Of a stretch of DNA of 62,649 nt, positions 41,423-49,557 are shown piece by piece. Both the position numbers and the translations under genes were made by a program. How positions within the stretch are numbered: position 1 is the first letter of the stretch; every line of letters begins with the position of its first letter. Source of the stretch: Mangrovihabitans endophyticus. GTDB taxonomy: Bacteria; Actinomycetota; Actinomycetes; Mycobacteriales; Micromonosporaceae. The notes below the pieces were generated by a model that saw nothing but the letters and a program-made list of their open reading frames with translations, made no database searches and was not told where the DNA came from. The DNA lies in assembly GCF_014646155.1 (NCBI RefSeq), contig NZ_BMMX01000032.1, positions 1 through 62,649 of the forward strand, read 5' to 3'.

Positions 41423-41454
41423 TGATGCCGCCCCGCAACGGCGGGGCGGCATCA
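41423..41454. terminator. Bidirectional hairpin between convergent fxsA and rbpA
   Basis: TGATGCCGCCCCGC (41423-41436) pairs perfectly with 41441-41454 around a 4-base loop (AACG). It lies between two convergent genes and can terminate both. Confidence 0.85.
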
Positions 41455-41477
41455 TTGGTGTGGAGGCGGTTCCGCGG

Positions 41478-41816
41478 TCAGCGACCGCGGCGGGTGCGCA
41501 CCTCCTGCAACCGTTCGTTGAGAATGTCCTCCAGCTCGGAGATCGACCGGCGCTCAAGCAGCATGTCCCAGTGAGTGCGCGGCGGCTTCACCTTCTTCTG
41601 CTCGGGCTCGTTGCCGTCGACCAGCCGGGCCACGCTTCCGTCGAACTTGCACTCCCAGGTCATCGGGACCTCGGCGTCGACGGCGAACGGAACCTCGAAC
41701 TGGTGGCCCTTGACGCAGAGGTACTCTCGGGTCTGCCGGGGCGCCAGTTCGGTGTTGCGGTCGGACTCGTAGCTAACGGCACCCAAACGGCTGCCGCGCA
41801 GCATGCGTTCGCCCAT
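41478..41816 (-). CDS. rbpA: RNA polymerase-binding protein RbpA
   Basis: 112 residues, the standard size. MLRGSRLGAVSYESDRNTELAPRQTREYLCVKGHQFEVPFAVDAEVPMTWEC has the RbpA core with its Zn-type Cys/His; VKPPRTHWDMLLERRSISELEDILNERLQEVR is the sigma-interacting domain (SID). It stabilises the promoter complex with the principal sigma factor. A typical SigR-type promoter precedes it. Confidence 0.97.
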   Translation of the reverse strand: MGERMLRGSRLGAVSYESDRNTELAPRQTREYLCVKGHQFEVPFAVDAEVPMTWECKFDGSVARLVDGNEPEQKKVKPPRTHWDMLLERRSISELEDILNERLQEVRTRRGR

Positions 41817-41859
41817 GATCGGCTTTCCCCTCGGTCGTGGCGCTGCTCTCGTCTGGTGT

Positions 41860-41886
41860 AACGAGAGGGGCGGTCACCGGATTCCG
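41860..41886 (-). promoter_or_regulatory. SigR/SigH-type promoter of rbpA
   Basis: On the minus strand CGGAAT (41886-41881), 18 bases, then GTT (41862-41860). The known SigR consensus is GGGAAT-N18-GTT (five of six -35 positions plus GTT), and rbpA of Streptomyces coelicolor is a known SigR target. Confidence 0.7.
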
Positions 41887-41964
41887 GTGGCCGCCGTGGC
41901 ACTGGTTCATCGTGGTACTGGCTAGCTGGTGGTGCTGGCCGGCTATGCGTCGGCGTGGCCGCGT

Positions 41965-42012
41965 CGGCATGGCTGTGTGCCGGCATGGCTGTGTGTCGGC
42001 GGTGTTAACACC
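41965..42012. repeat. 16-base direct repeat and 12-base palindrome upstream of rbpA
   Basis: CGGCATGGCTGTGTG occurs at 41965-41979 and 41981-41995. Just beyond, GGTGTTAACACC (42001-42012) is a perfect palindrome. They lie in the 298-base gap between rbpA and the coiled-coil gene; no gene is seen there. The palindrome could be a protein-binding site. Confidence 0.6.
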
Positions 42013-42114
42013 TACGAGGGTAGCCGCCCGCGGCCGGTTCCCGTCAGGCGCGAACGCCCGCCCGCGCACCTTGATCCACTTTACGGTTGTTTGGGATGTC
42101 TGCGCATGGCGCGA

Positions 42115-43515
42115 TCACCGCGCAGTCGGCACCACCTTATCCGTGCCGCCCGTGCTGCTGGCGCCCGTGCTGTTGGCGCCGCCGAGCGCGGCCAGCGCCG
42201 ACGCGAGATCGGTGACCTGGGCGGAGAGCTGAGCCACCCGGTCCTGCGCGACAGCCGCGTCCTGAGCCGAGCGCCGCGCCGCGTCCAACTCCGCGGCCAG
42301 CCGGGCGACCTGTTCGCGGGCGGCCTGCGTCTGCGCGCGGGCCTCGTCACGGTCCGCGCTCGCCAGCGCCGCCTCGCGTGCCGATTGCTCAGCGTCCCGG
42401 CGCGCCGCGTGCAGGTCGTCGCGCAGCGCTCCGGCGGTCTGCTGCGCCGTCTCCAGGCCCCCGCGCGCCGCGTCCAAGTCCTGCCCGAGCCGTTGCGCGT
42501 CGGCCCTTGCCGCGTCGCGTTCCCGCAGCGCACGGTCCTGTTCCCGGCGGGCCTCCTGCAGATCTGCGCGGGTCTGCTCGACGAGGTGCTGCGCCGCCGC
42601 CAGGGCGTCGCGGGCCGCGTCGGCGTCGCGCTGGGCGACCTGCGCGTCGCGTCCGGCGAGTTCGGCGGCGCGGGTCGCGGCGTGCAGGTCCTGGGTCACC
42701 TGGGCCGCCTGCGCGCGGGCCGCCTCCACGGTGCGCTGGGCGTTGTCCAGTCCCGCGCGGGCCGCGTCCAGGTCCCGGCGGGCGTCGTCGGCCTGCTTGC
42801 GGGACTGCGCCAGGTCACGCTGCGCCGCCTCGGCCCGCGCGGCGGCGGCGTCGCGGTCGGATTCGGCCTGTTCCCGCTGAGCTTGGGCGGCCTGCGCGGC
42901 CCGGGCCGCCTCGTCGCGTTCGTCCGCGGCGAGCTCGGCCTCCCGGTGCGCGGCGGCCGCGTCCGCGGTGGCCTGGTCCGCCTCCCGGCGGGCGTCGTCG
43001 CGTTCGGCGTGCGCGGCGGCCAGGTGGCGGGAGGTCTCCGCGCGGATCTCGGCGAGTTGCCGTTCCACCCCGGCGGGGGAGAGCTCGGCGTGCAGGGCCT
43101 CGCTGAGGGTGCCGACGAACTGGTCCAGCCGGTCCACCACCTCCCAGGTGCGGGCGACCTGACCGGCCAGGCCGGGGGAGGAGCGGTGCCGCATCCGCAC
43201 GTTGCGGGAGGCGCGCTGGCAGGCGCCGTCGTTGTCCCGGCAGTAGCGGAACGGCCGGCCGGCGGCGGCCCGCTGCGGGACAGGCCGGCCGCAGTGGGCG
43301 CAGGGCCGCGTCTCGGCGTGGCCGTCGCCGTCGCCGGACGGACCAGCCGCGTCCGCACCGGCAGTGGCGGGTGTGGACGGTGGCGGCGCGTCGGCGTCTG
43401 GCCCAATCCCGTGAGCCCCGGTGGCGATCTCGTTCATCACGGGAACGGTAGCGCCGTCCGCCGCCGGGACGTGCCAACTGCGCCGATGTCGCCCGTGCGG
43501 GTCGCGCTCCCTCAT
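42115..43515 (-). CDS. Long Ala/Arg-rich coiled-coil protein with N-terminal Zn-ribbon-like motif
   Basis: 466 residues from ATG 43515; ATG 43437 is the second choice. The first 45 residues are low-complexity; residues 70-110 carry CAHCGRPVPQRAAAGRPFRYCRDNDGACQ (Cys-x2-Cys plus two more Cys), a small metal-binding motif. From about 140 onward a continuous Ala/Arg/Glu/Asp/Gln-rich helix with heptad-like spacing runs nearly to the end. The layout recalls KfrA-type and SMC-like filament or DNA-organising proteins, but I cannot assign a function. A 34-base leader shared with the methyltransferase gene at 29730 abuts the start. Confidence 0.75.
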   Translation of the reverse strand: MRERDPHGRHRRSWHVPAADGATVPVMNEIATGAHGIGPDADAPPPSTPATAGADAAGPSGDGDGHAETRPCAHCGRPVPQRAAAGRPFRYCRDNDGACQRASRNVRMRHRSSPGLAGQVARTWEVVDRLDQFVGTLSEALHAELSPAGVERQLAEIRAETSRHLAAAHAERDDARREADQATADAAAAHREAELAADERDEAARAAQAAQAQREQAESDRDAAAARAEAAQRDLAQSRKQADDARRDLDAARAGLDNAQRTVEAARAQAAQVTQDLHAATRAAELAGRDAQVAQRDADAARDALAAAQHLVEQTRADLQEARREQDRALRERDAARADAQRLGQDLDAARGGLETAQQTAGALRDDLHAARRDAEQSAREAALASADRDEARAQTQAAREQVARLAAELDAARRSAQDAAVAQDRVAQLSAQVTDLASALAALGGANSTGASSTGGTDKVVPTAR

Positions 43516-43516
43516 T

Positions 43517-43550
43517 TCCTATCTTCCTAGGACGGCTTACGCGGTGTGCG
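43517..43550 (-). promoter_or_regulatory. Conserved 34-base leader element, copy 2 (before the coiled-coil gene)
   Basis: 31 of 34 bases match the copy at 29732-29765, with the same TCCTATCTTCCTAGGA and TACGCGGTGTGCG blocks, the same orientation and 1 base to the ATG. Confidence 0.75.
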
Positions 43551-43728
43551 TGAGCCCACCCGAGCTCGGCAACGTACGGCACACCCCAAAAAGGAATCAA
43601 CGACAACACCAAAATTTGACGTGAGCCCGCCCTTTCGGCGCTGCGGAAGGATCGGCCGGGTCCGATACCATCGCTGCGCGTCGACGCCGCCACACCGGCG
43701 GCGTCGGGGTCGGGCGGGGGGTGAAGGC

Positions 43729-44946
43729 GTGCGCGTGACGGCGGTACCGCGTGCCGCTGCCGGTGTGGCGGCGGCCGGCCTGCTGACCTGCGCCGTGACA
43801 TTCGCCGGTGCGCCTGGCGCCGTCGCCGCGGCGCCGTGCGACACGATTCCGCAGCCGGGCCCGGTCAGCACCGCCACGCCGTACGAGGATCGGCTGTACG
43901 ACCTGGACCGGCTCGCCGCGATAGCCACCGGCCGGGATGTGCGGGTGGCGGTGGTGGACTCCGGGGTGGACGACGAGCATCCGCAGCTCGCCGGGCGGGT
44001 TGCGGCGGGCCGGGACTTCCTGCGCGGTGGGGCGAACGGGCGGCAGGACTGCGCCGGGCACGGCACCGGGGTGGCGAGTGTGATCGTTGCCGGCCCGGTG
44101 CGGGGGGTGGTTTTCCATGGTCTGGCTCCGGACGCCACGGTGGTGCCGGTGCGGATCAGTGAGCAGGAGGAGATCGACGGCAAGGCGGTGGGGGCGCAGG
44201 GCGGGCTGGGGCAGTTCGCGCAGGCGATCCGGTGGGCGTCGGATCCGTCCGGTGGCGGTGCGCAGGTGATCAATTTGTCGTTGGTGACCGGGGTGGATGA
44301 CCGGCGGGTGCGCGCGGCGGTGGCGCAGGCGCTCGACCGGGGTGTGGTCGTGGTGGCGGCGGCGGGGAACAACGGTGGGGCGGGGCAGGCGAATGCGACG
44401 CCGTACCCGGCGGCCTATCCGGGGGTGATCGGTGTGGGTGCGGTGACGGCGGACGGGGTGCGGGCGGACTATTCGCAGCGCGGTGACTATGTGGATCTGG
44501 TGGCGCCGGGGTCCGGGGTGACGGTGGCGGCGGTGGGGTCCGGGCACACGGTGGGTGATGGGACGAGTTTCGCGGCGCCGTTCGTGTCGGCGACGGCGGC
44601 GTTGATTGTGCAGCGGTTTCCCGGGTCGACGCCGGCGCAGGTGCGGCGGCGTCTGGTGGCGACGGCGGATCCGGCGCCGGGTGGGCGGCGCAGCGACGGG
44701 TACGGGTTCGGGGTGCTGAATCCGTACCGTGCGGTGACCGAGACGTTGGGGCCGGAGCAGCCGGCGGGTCCGGTGCCGGTGTCGGCGCGCAGTGCGGATC
44801 CGCTGGTGGCGGCGCGGGAGTTGCGGCGGGAGCGGTCGCGGGATGCGGCGTTGGTGGTGGCGGGTGCGGGTGTCGGGTTGGTGCTGGTGGCGATGGCGGT
44901 GACGGCGGTGGTGCGGTCGGGTCGGCGTCGCCGGTGGCGGCCGTGA
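43729..44946 (+). CDS. Mycosin-like S8 serine protease (type VII secretion-associated family)
   Basis: 405 residues from GTG 43729, with a signal peptide (AAAGVAAAGLLTCAVTFAGAPGAVAA). The subtilisin triad is intact: Asp in VAVVDSGVDDEHPQ, His in CAGHGTGVASVI, Ser in DGTSFAAPFVSATAAL; oxyanion Asn in AAGNNGGAG. One membrane helix (LVVAGAGVGLVLVAMAVTAVV) and a basic tail anchor the C-terminus. Mycosins support ESX secretion, but no EccB/C/D/E or WXG100 gene is adjacent, so its ESX partner is elsewhere or it acts alone. Confidence 0.88.
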   Translation: MRVTAVPRAAAGVAAAGLLTCAVTFAGAPGAVAAAPCDTIPQPGPVSTATPYEDRLYDLDRLAAIATGRDVRVAVVDSGVDDEHPQLAGRVAAGRDFLRGGANGRQDCAGHGTGVASVIVAGPVRGVVFHGLAPDATVVPVRISEQEEIDGKAVGAQGGLGQFAQAIRWASDPSGGGAQVINLSLVTGVDDRRVRAAVAQALDRGVVVVAAAGNNGGAGQANATPYPAAYPGVIGVGAVTADGVRADYSQRGDYVDLVAPGSGVTVAAVGSGHTVGDGTSFAAPFVSATAALIVQRFPGSTPAQVRRRLVATADPAPGGRRSDGYGFGVLNPYRAVTETLGPEQPAGPVPVSARSADPLVAARELRRERSRDAALVVAGAGVGLVLVAMAVTAVVRSGRRRRWRP

Positions 44947-44968
44947 CCGCGGCGGTTGGCCGGGTGGG

Positions 44969-45478
44969 TCAGAGGGCGCCGGGGTTGGTGAGGGCGTGGT
45001 GGTGTGAGCCGGGGTCGGCGTGCCAGGCGGGGGCGTGCGGGTCGGCGGTGGTGTTGATGCGCAGGGTGGCCCAGTCGTCGAGGTCGGGGAGTTGTTCGGG
45101 GTGGAACCAGGCGACGGCGGTGGATTCGTCGTCGTTGACGCGGGCGGTGCCGCCGGTGGCGCGGCAGCGGAACCAGACGTTGAGGTATTCGCAGCGGTCG
45201 CCGTTGGGGTAGGTGACGGGGTGGGTGGCGACGCCGCCGAGTCGTTCGATGCGGGCGTGCACGCCGGTTTCTTCGTACAGTTCGCGCAGGGCGGCGTCGG
45301 CGGGTTGTTCGCCGGGGTCGACGGTGCCGGCGGGTAGGGACCATCGTCCGTTGTCGCTGCGGCGGGCGAGCAGGATGTGTCCGGTGTGGTCGCGGACGAC
45401 GGTGCTGACGCCGGGGAGCAGGATCAGGTCGGTGCCGATGTGGGCGCGCAGGCGCCGGATGTAGGGGGAGACGGGCAC
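44969..45478 (-). CDS. Nudix hydrolase
   Basis: 169 residues. The Nudix box is complete (GTVDPGEQPADAALRELYEETGV, GX5EX7REXXEEXG). N-terminal YIRRLRAHIGTDLILLPGVSTVVRD is common in actinobacterial Nudix proteins that hydrolyse nucleotide-type pyrophosphates. Convergent with mycosin gene (22-base gap). Confidence 0.93.
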   Translation of the reverse strand: MPVSPYIRRLRAHIGTDLILLPGVSTVVRDHTGHILLARRSDNGRWSLPAGTVDPGEQPADAALRELYEETGVHARIERLGGVATHPVTYPNGDRCEYLNVWFRCRATGGTARVNDDESTAVAWFHPEQLPDLDDWATLRINTTADPHAPAWHADPGSHHHALTNPGAL

Positions 45479-45516
45479 CGGCTGATGGTAGTGGGTTGCG
45501 GGCTGGCCGGTGATGG

Positions 45517-46011
45517 TCAGTCCGCGGTGGTGCGGTGGGGTTCGCGGGGTCCGGTGCGGCGGACCGCTGTTTGTGGGGGTGTGGCGCTGGTGTCGCCGGG
45601 CCGGCCGGGTCCGACTGTCTCGTTGCGTATGTCGGTGAGGATGACGGCGAGCAGGTCGCGGCTGTGGGTGAGGGCTTGGATGCGTTCGTCGAGGGCGGTC
45701 ATTTCGTGCCGGAGGCTCGCGGCGAGGTGGGTGCGTTCGCCGGGTTTTTCGGAGGCGGCGGTGCTGGTGCCGGATAGGAATTCCAGGGCGTGGCGGACGA
45801 CGGTGGTGGGTAGTGCGGCGGCGAGCATGCAGCGGATGCGGGCGACGCGTTTCACGTCGTCGGGGGTGTAGAGGCGGTAGCCGGCCGGGGTGCGTCGTGG
45901 TGTGAGCAGGCCTTGTTCCTCGTAGTAGCGCAGCATGCGTGCGGTGGCGCCGGTGCGGGCGCTGAGGTCTCCGATGCGGAGGTTTGCGCTGTCTGGGTCG
46001 CCGGTTGTCAT
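45517..46011 (-). CDS. MerR-family transcriptional regulator
   Basis: 164 residues. The DNA-binding part LRIGDLSARTGATARMLRYYEEQGLLTPRRTPAGYRLYTPDDVKRVARIRCML is a typical MerR_1, followed by a coiled coil (LAASLRHEMTALDERIQALTHSRDLL) and a disordered tail. Its ATG is overlapped by a divergent MFS promoter; the -10 TAAGGT (46022-46017) lies 5 bases upstream, so it may be leaderless. Confidence 0.93.
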   Translation of the reverse strand: MTTGDPDSANLRIGDLSARTGATARMLRYYEEQGLLTPRRTPAGYRLYTPDDVKRVARIRCMLAAALPTTVVRHALEFLSGTSTAASEKPGERTHLAASLRHEMTALDERIQALTHSRDLLAVILTDIRNETVGPGRPGDTSATPPQTAVRRTGPREPHRTTAD

Positions 46012-46013
46012 GC

Positions 46014-46045
46014 TTGACCTTAACGCCGATGTGAGGCTTTACCGT
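46014..46045 (+). promoter_or_regulatory. MerR-type promoter of the MFS gene
   Basis: TTGACC (46014-46019), a 20-base spacer and TACCGT (46040-46045). The overlong spacer is the hallmark of promoters twisted open by MerR proteins. Start of transcription would fall at the GTG 46052. Confidence 0.65.
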
Positions 46046-46051
46046 CTGCCG

Positions 46052-47218
46052 GTGATTGTTGCGGTGTTGATGGTGTGTTCGTTCGCGGTGGCGACGGCGG
46101 AGTTCGTGCTGGTGGGTTTGCTTCCGCAGATCGCCGCCGATGTGGGGGTGCCGGTGGGTGTGGCCGGCCAGTTGGTGACGGTGTACATGCTTGTCGGCGC
46201 GGTGGGTGGTCCGGTGGCGGCGGTGGTCACCCGTCGTGTGCCGCGGCGGGGTTTGCTGGCGGCGACGATGGCGTTGGCTGTGGTGTCGGCGTTGTGGTGC
46301 GCGGTGGCGGGTTCGTACGGTGCGCTGATGGCGGCGCGGGCGGGGTCGGCGCTGGCGCAGGCGTTGTTCATGGCGGTGGCTTCGCAGGTGTTGATGGCGG
46401 CGGTGCCGGAGCGGCGGCGGACGGCGGCGGTGGCCCGGTTGTTCGGCGGGTTCGCGTTGGCCACGGTGGCGGGTTTGCCGTTGGGTGCGCTGGTCGGTGC
46501 GGCGTATGGGTGGCGGGTGACGTTCGTGGCGGTGGCGGCGTTGGCCGGTGCGGGGCTGGTGGGGGTCTGGGTGGCCGTGCCGCGTCTGCCGGTGGGTGAT
46601 CCAGGGGGGTTGGCGTCGAGTGTGCGGGCGGTGCTGGGCGGGCCGATGCTGGCTGGTTTGGCGGTGACCCTGTTGGCGTTGACCGGTTTCGTGGCGGTTT
46701 TCACGTATGTGGTGCCGGTGTTGCGCGCGGTGGCCGGGTTCGGGCCGGGTTGGGTGGGTGCGGCGCTGGCGGGTTACGGGGTGGGCACGGTGGCCGGCAA
46801 TCTGATCGCGGGGCGGGTGGCGCCGGCGCGGATCGGGCGGTGGTTGCCGGCGGCGGTGGCGGCGCTGGCGGTGGTGTTGCTGGTGCAGGATGTGGTGTTG
46901 CGTTCGCCGTTGGCGTTGGCGGGTCCGGTGCTGATGGGCGGTGCGGCGTTCGTGGTGGTGCCGTTGGTGCAGACGTGGTTGATGGGTCGGGCGGGGCCGG
47001 CGGCGGCGGGGTTGGCGGCGGCGGTCAATGTGTCGGTGGCGGGCGCGGCGGGTGCGTTGGGTGCGGCGCTGGGTGGTGTCGTGTTGTCGGTGGGCTGGGG
47101 GCCGTTGTGGCTGGCGCCGGTGGCGGCGGTGCCGGCGGGGTGTGCGGTGGTGGCGGCGTTGCTGGTGGCCGCGAGTGATCGTGCGCGGCGGGACGCTGTG
47201 GTTGGGGCGGGCGGTTGA
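46052..47218 (+). CDS. DHA1-family MFS efflux transporter
   Basis: 388 residues from GTG 46052, chosen because the MerR-type -10 ends 6 bases before it; the longer start ATG 46010 would overlap the promoter. About 12 helices: VIVAVLMVCSFAVATAEFVLVGLLPQIAADVGV, the motif A loop (VVTRRVPRRGLLAATM), and GGFALATVAGLPLGALVGAAYGW. The family exports drugs, sugars or nucleosides. MerR control suggests substrate-induced efflux. Confidence 0.9.
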   Translation: MIVAVLMVCSFAVATAEFVLVGLLPQIAADVGVPVGVAGQLVTVYMLVGAVGGPVAAVVTRRVPRRGLLAATMALAVVSALWCAVAGSYGALMAARAGSALAQALFMAVASQVLMAAVPERRRTAAVARLFGGFALATVAGLPLGALVGAAYGWRVTFVAVAALAGAGLVGVWVAVPRLPVGDPGGLASSVRAVLGGPMLAGLAVTLLALTGFVAVFTYVVPVLRAVAGFGPGWVGAALAGYGVGTVAGNLIAGRVAPARIGRWLPAAVAALAVVLLVQDVVLRSPLALAGPVLMGGAAFVVVPLVQTWLMGRAGPAAAGLAAAVNVSVAGAAGALGAALGGVVLSVGWGPLWLAPVAAVPAGCAVVAALLVAASDRARRDAVVGAGG

Positions 47219-47725
47219 TCAGGGGTGGCGGGGTTTGCCGAGGGCGTGGGTGCGTCGCACGTATCGCCGTTGCCACGGTGTTTCGACCGCGTGGGGCGAG
47301 TAGTGGGCGCGGACGTAGGCGACGGCTTCGGCGGCTGGCACACCGTCGAGGACCGCGAGTACCGCCAGTGCGGTGCCGGTGCGCCCTTTCCCGCCGCTGC
47401 AGGCGATTTCGACGCGTTCGTGCGCGGCGCGTTTCCAGGTTTCCCGCAGGGTGGCGGTGGCGGCGGCGGAGTCGGTGGGCAGCCAGAAGTCGGGCCATCG
47501 GATCCAGTGGGTTTCCCAGCCGTACCGGGGTGGGCGGCGGCCGGTCAGGTAGACGCCGAGGGTGGGTGGCGGGCCGTCGGGCATCGGGTCGCGCAGCCCG
47601 CGGCCGCGTATTCGCCGGCCGGTCGGCAGTGGGCACAGCCCCGGCGTCTGGTCGTCCCACACCTCGGTCACGGTAGTGCGGGGTGGTTGTCGTGGCCACG
47701 GACGCGCGAAAGTCATGTTACCCAC
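47219..47725 (-). CDS. Dual-specificity-type protein tyrosine phosphatase
   Basis: 168 residues (GTG 47725; ATG 47716 also in frame). The P-loop is CSGGKGRTG (Cys-x5-Arg) in VEIACSGGKGRTGTALAVLAVLDG, as in DSP-like and actinobacterial low-complexity PTPs. General acid region DFWLPTD upstream. Stops immediately next to the MFS gene stop (0-base gap) and starts 23 bases from the divergent O-methyltransferase. Confidence 0.85.
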   Translation of the reverse strand: MGNMTFARPWPRQPPRTTVTEVWDDQTPGLCPLPTGRRIRGRGLRDPMPDGPPPTLGVYLTGRRPPRYGWETHWIRWPDFWLPTDSAAATATLRETWKRAAHERVEIACSGGKGRTGTALAVLAVLDGVPAAEAVAYVRAHYSPHAVETPWQRRYVRRTHALGKPRHP

Positions 47726-47734
47726 GAACTCATT

Positions 47735-47740
47735 TATAAT
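47735..47740 (+). promoter_or_regulatory. TATAAT -10 box of the O-methyltransferase gene
   Basis: A perfect TATAAT ends 7 bases before ATG 47748, in an AT-rich stretch (two ATTTAT copies flank AATG) that is exceptional in this genome. A leaderless mRNA is predicted. The -35 (GTCATG at 47712) is weak. The opposite strand could serve the phosphatase. Confidence 0.55.
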
Positions 47741-47747
47741 GATTTAT

Positions 47748-48410
47748 ATGGCAGAACAGGGAGTCATCGGACCCGACGTTGTGGAATACATCCGGGAATC
47801 CTCGCTCAGAGAAGATGAGGTTCTGCGTGACCTGCGGCGGCTGACGGCGGGACTGCCCGGCGGCCAGGCGATGCAGCTCATGGCCGAGGAGGGGCAGTTC
47901 ATCGCGCTTCTGGTCGCGCTGACCGGCGCCGAACGGGTGCTGGAGATCGGCACGTTCACCGGCTATAGCACGCTGTGCATGGCTCGTGCGCTGCCGGCGC
48001 ACGGCCGGCTGGTGACCTGTGACATCACCGACCGGTGGCCGGAGATCGGTGTCGAGTTCTGGCGCCGGGCAGGTGTTCACGAGCGGATCGAGGTGCGCGT
48101 CGGCGCGGCGGCCGAGACGCTGACGACCATGATCACCGATGGCCTTTCCGGCCACTTCGACCTCGTTTTCATCGATGCCGACAAGGCCGGCTATCCCGAG
48201 TATTACGAGTTGTCGTTGCGTTTGGTGCGGCCCGGCGGTTTGCTGGTGCTCGACAACACCCTGTTCTTCGGCCGGGTCATCGACCCGCGGGCCGATGACC
48301 CGGACACGGCGGGCGTGCGCACGGTCAACGCCCGCATCCGGGACGACGAGCGGGTTGATCTGAGCATGCTTCCGGTTGCCGACGGCATCACCCTGGCCCG
48401 TCGCAGATGA
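47748..48410 (+). CDS. FkbG-like SAM-dependent O-methyltransferase
   Basis: 220 residues. Family 3 (caffeoyl-CoA/FkbG-type) motifs: VLEIGTFTGYSTLCMARAL (motif I), GRLVTCDITDRW, LVFIDADKAGYPEYYELSLRLVRPGGLLVLDNTLFFGRV (metal-binding Asp). In FK506/520-type clusters FkbG methylates the hydroxyl of a malonyl-ACP-type unit. It faces the rest of the cluster convergently and starts with a leaderless promoter. Confidence 0.85.
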   Translation: MAEQGVIGPDVVEYIRESSLREDEVLRDLRRLTAGLPGGQAMQLMAEEGQFIALLVALTGAERVLEIGTFTGYSTLCMARALPAHGRLVTCDITDRWPEIGVEFWRRAGVHERIEVRVGAAAETLTTMITDGLSGHFDLVFIDADKAGYPEYYELSLRLVRPGGLLVLDNTLFFGRVIDPRADDPDTAGVRTVNARIRDDERVDLSMLPVADGITLARRR

Positions 48411-48435
48411 CCGGGCCGGTGTGGCCCGCTGCGCC

Positions 48436-49557
48436 TCACCGCCGGCTCAGCGCGTGGCCGGCCAGCATCAACTGGCACATCTCGCTGCTGCCCTCGATGA
48501 TCTCCATCAGCTTGGCGTCCCGATAGGCCCGCGCGACGACGTGGCCGTCTCGCGTCCCCGCCGAGGCGAGCACCTGGACCGCGGCGGCCGCGCCCGCCGC
48601 CGCGTGCTGGGCGCTGACGTACTTCGCCAGCACGACGGCGGCGCCCAGGTCGTCGGCGTCGGCGTCCCAGCACCGGCTGGCGTGCTCGCAGGCCCGGGTG
48701 GCGATCTGCTCGCCGGCCCACAGATCCGCCACATGCCGGGCGACGAGCTGATGATCGCCCAGCGGCCGGCCGAACTGGCGCCGGGAGCCGGCGTGCTCGA
48801 CGGCCGCCGCGAGGCAGGCGCGAAGCATCCCGACGCAACCCCAGGCGACGGACATCCGCCCGTACGCCAGAGCCGTCGTCACCAGCAGGGGCAGCGGTTG
48901 CCGGCCGCCGCCGAGCAGGTGGTCCAGCGGCAGCCGGACCTCGTCGAGCCACACGTGCGCGTGCCCGGCGGCGCGGCAGCCCAGGGGGTCGCCGATGCGG
49001 TGGACCTGGACTCCGGGAGCGGTCCGGGGCACCACCACGACGGCACCCTCCGCACCCATCCGGGCCACGACCAGCAGAAAGTCGGCGTAGCAGGCGGCCG
49101 TCACCCACGTCTTGCGGCCGGTGAGGGTCAGGGCGCTGCCATCCACGGTGACCGATGTCGTCATGGCCGACAGGTCGCTGCCCGCCTGCTCCTCGCTGAA
49201 GGCCACCGCCGCCGTGTCGCCGCTGACCAGGCGGGGCAGCAACCGCGTCGCCTGCGCCGGATCGCCCAGCCGCTCGATGGTCCAGGCGGCCATGCCCTGG
49301 GCGGTCATCACGCTGCGCAGAGAACCGCACAGGCTGCCCACCTCGGCGGTGAACTCGCCGCTGTCCGTGCTGTTCCATCCCGGCCCGCCGTACCTGGCCG
49401 GGATCTGGGCGGCGAGCAGGCCCGCCTCGGCGAGTTTGCGCAGCACGTCGCGGGGCAGCTCGCCGGCCAGGTCCCAGTCGTCGGCACGGTCGCCGACCAG
49501 TTCGGTGACCGTCGCGCCGGCCAGGGCGACGGCTTCACGCACCGGTGCCGCCGTCAC
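48436..49557 (-). CDS. FkbI-like acyl-CoA (acyl-ACP) dehydrogenase
   Basis: 373 residues from GTG 49557. Flavin-binding segments VAFSEEQAGSDLSAMTTSV, GRKTWVTAACYADFLLVV, RRQFGRPLGDHQLVARHVADL and YRDAKLMEIIEGSSEMCQLMLAGHAL, with the C-terminal catalytic Glu in IIEGSSE. FkbI-type enzymes oxidise the glyceryl/hydroxymalonyl-type unit while bound to an ACP. The reading frame overlaps the ACP gene by 23 bases; last gene of the operon. Confidence 0.86.
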   Translation of the reverse strand: MTAAPVREAVALAGATVTELVGDRADDWDLAGELPRDVLRKLAEAGLLAAQIPARYGGPGWNSTDSGEFTAEVGSLCGSLRSVMTAQGMAAWTIERLGDPAQATRLLPRLVSGDTAAVAFSEEQAGSDLSAMTTSVTVDGSALTLTGRKTWVTAACYADFLLVVARMGAEGAVVVVPRTAPGVQVHRIGDPLGCRAAGHAHVWLDEVRLPLDHLLGGGRQPLPLLVTTALAYGRMSVAWGCVGMLRACLAAAVEHAGSRRQFGRPLGDHQLVARHVADLWAGEQIATRACEHASRCWDADADDLGAAVVLAKYVSAQHAAAGAAAAVQVLASAGTRDGHVVARAYRDAKLMEIIEGSSEMCQLMLAGHALSRR

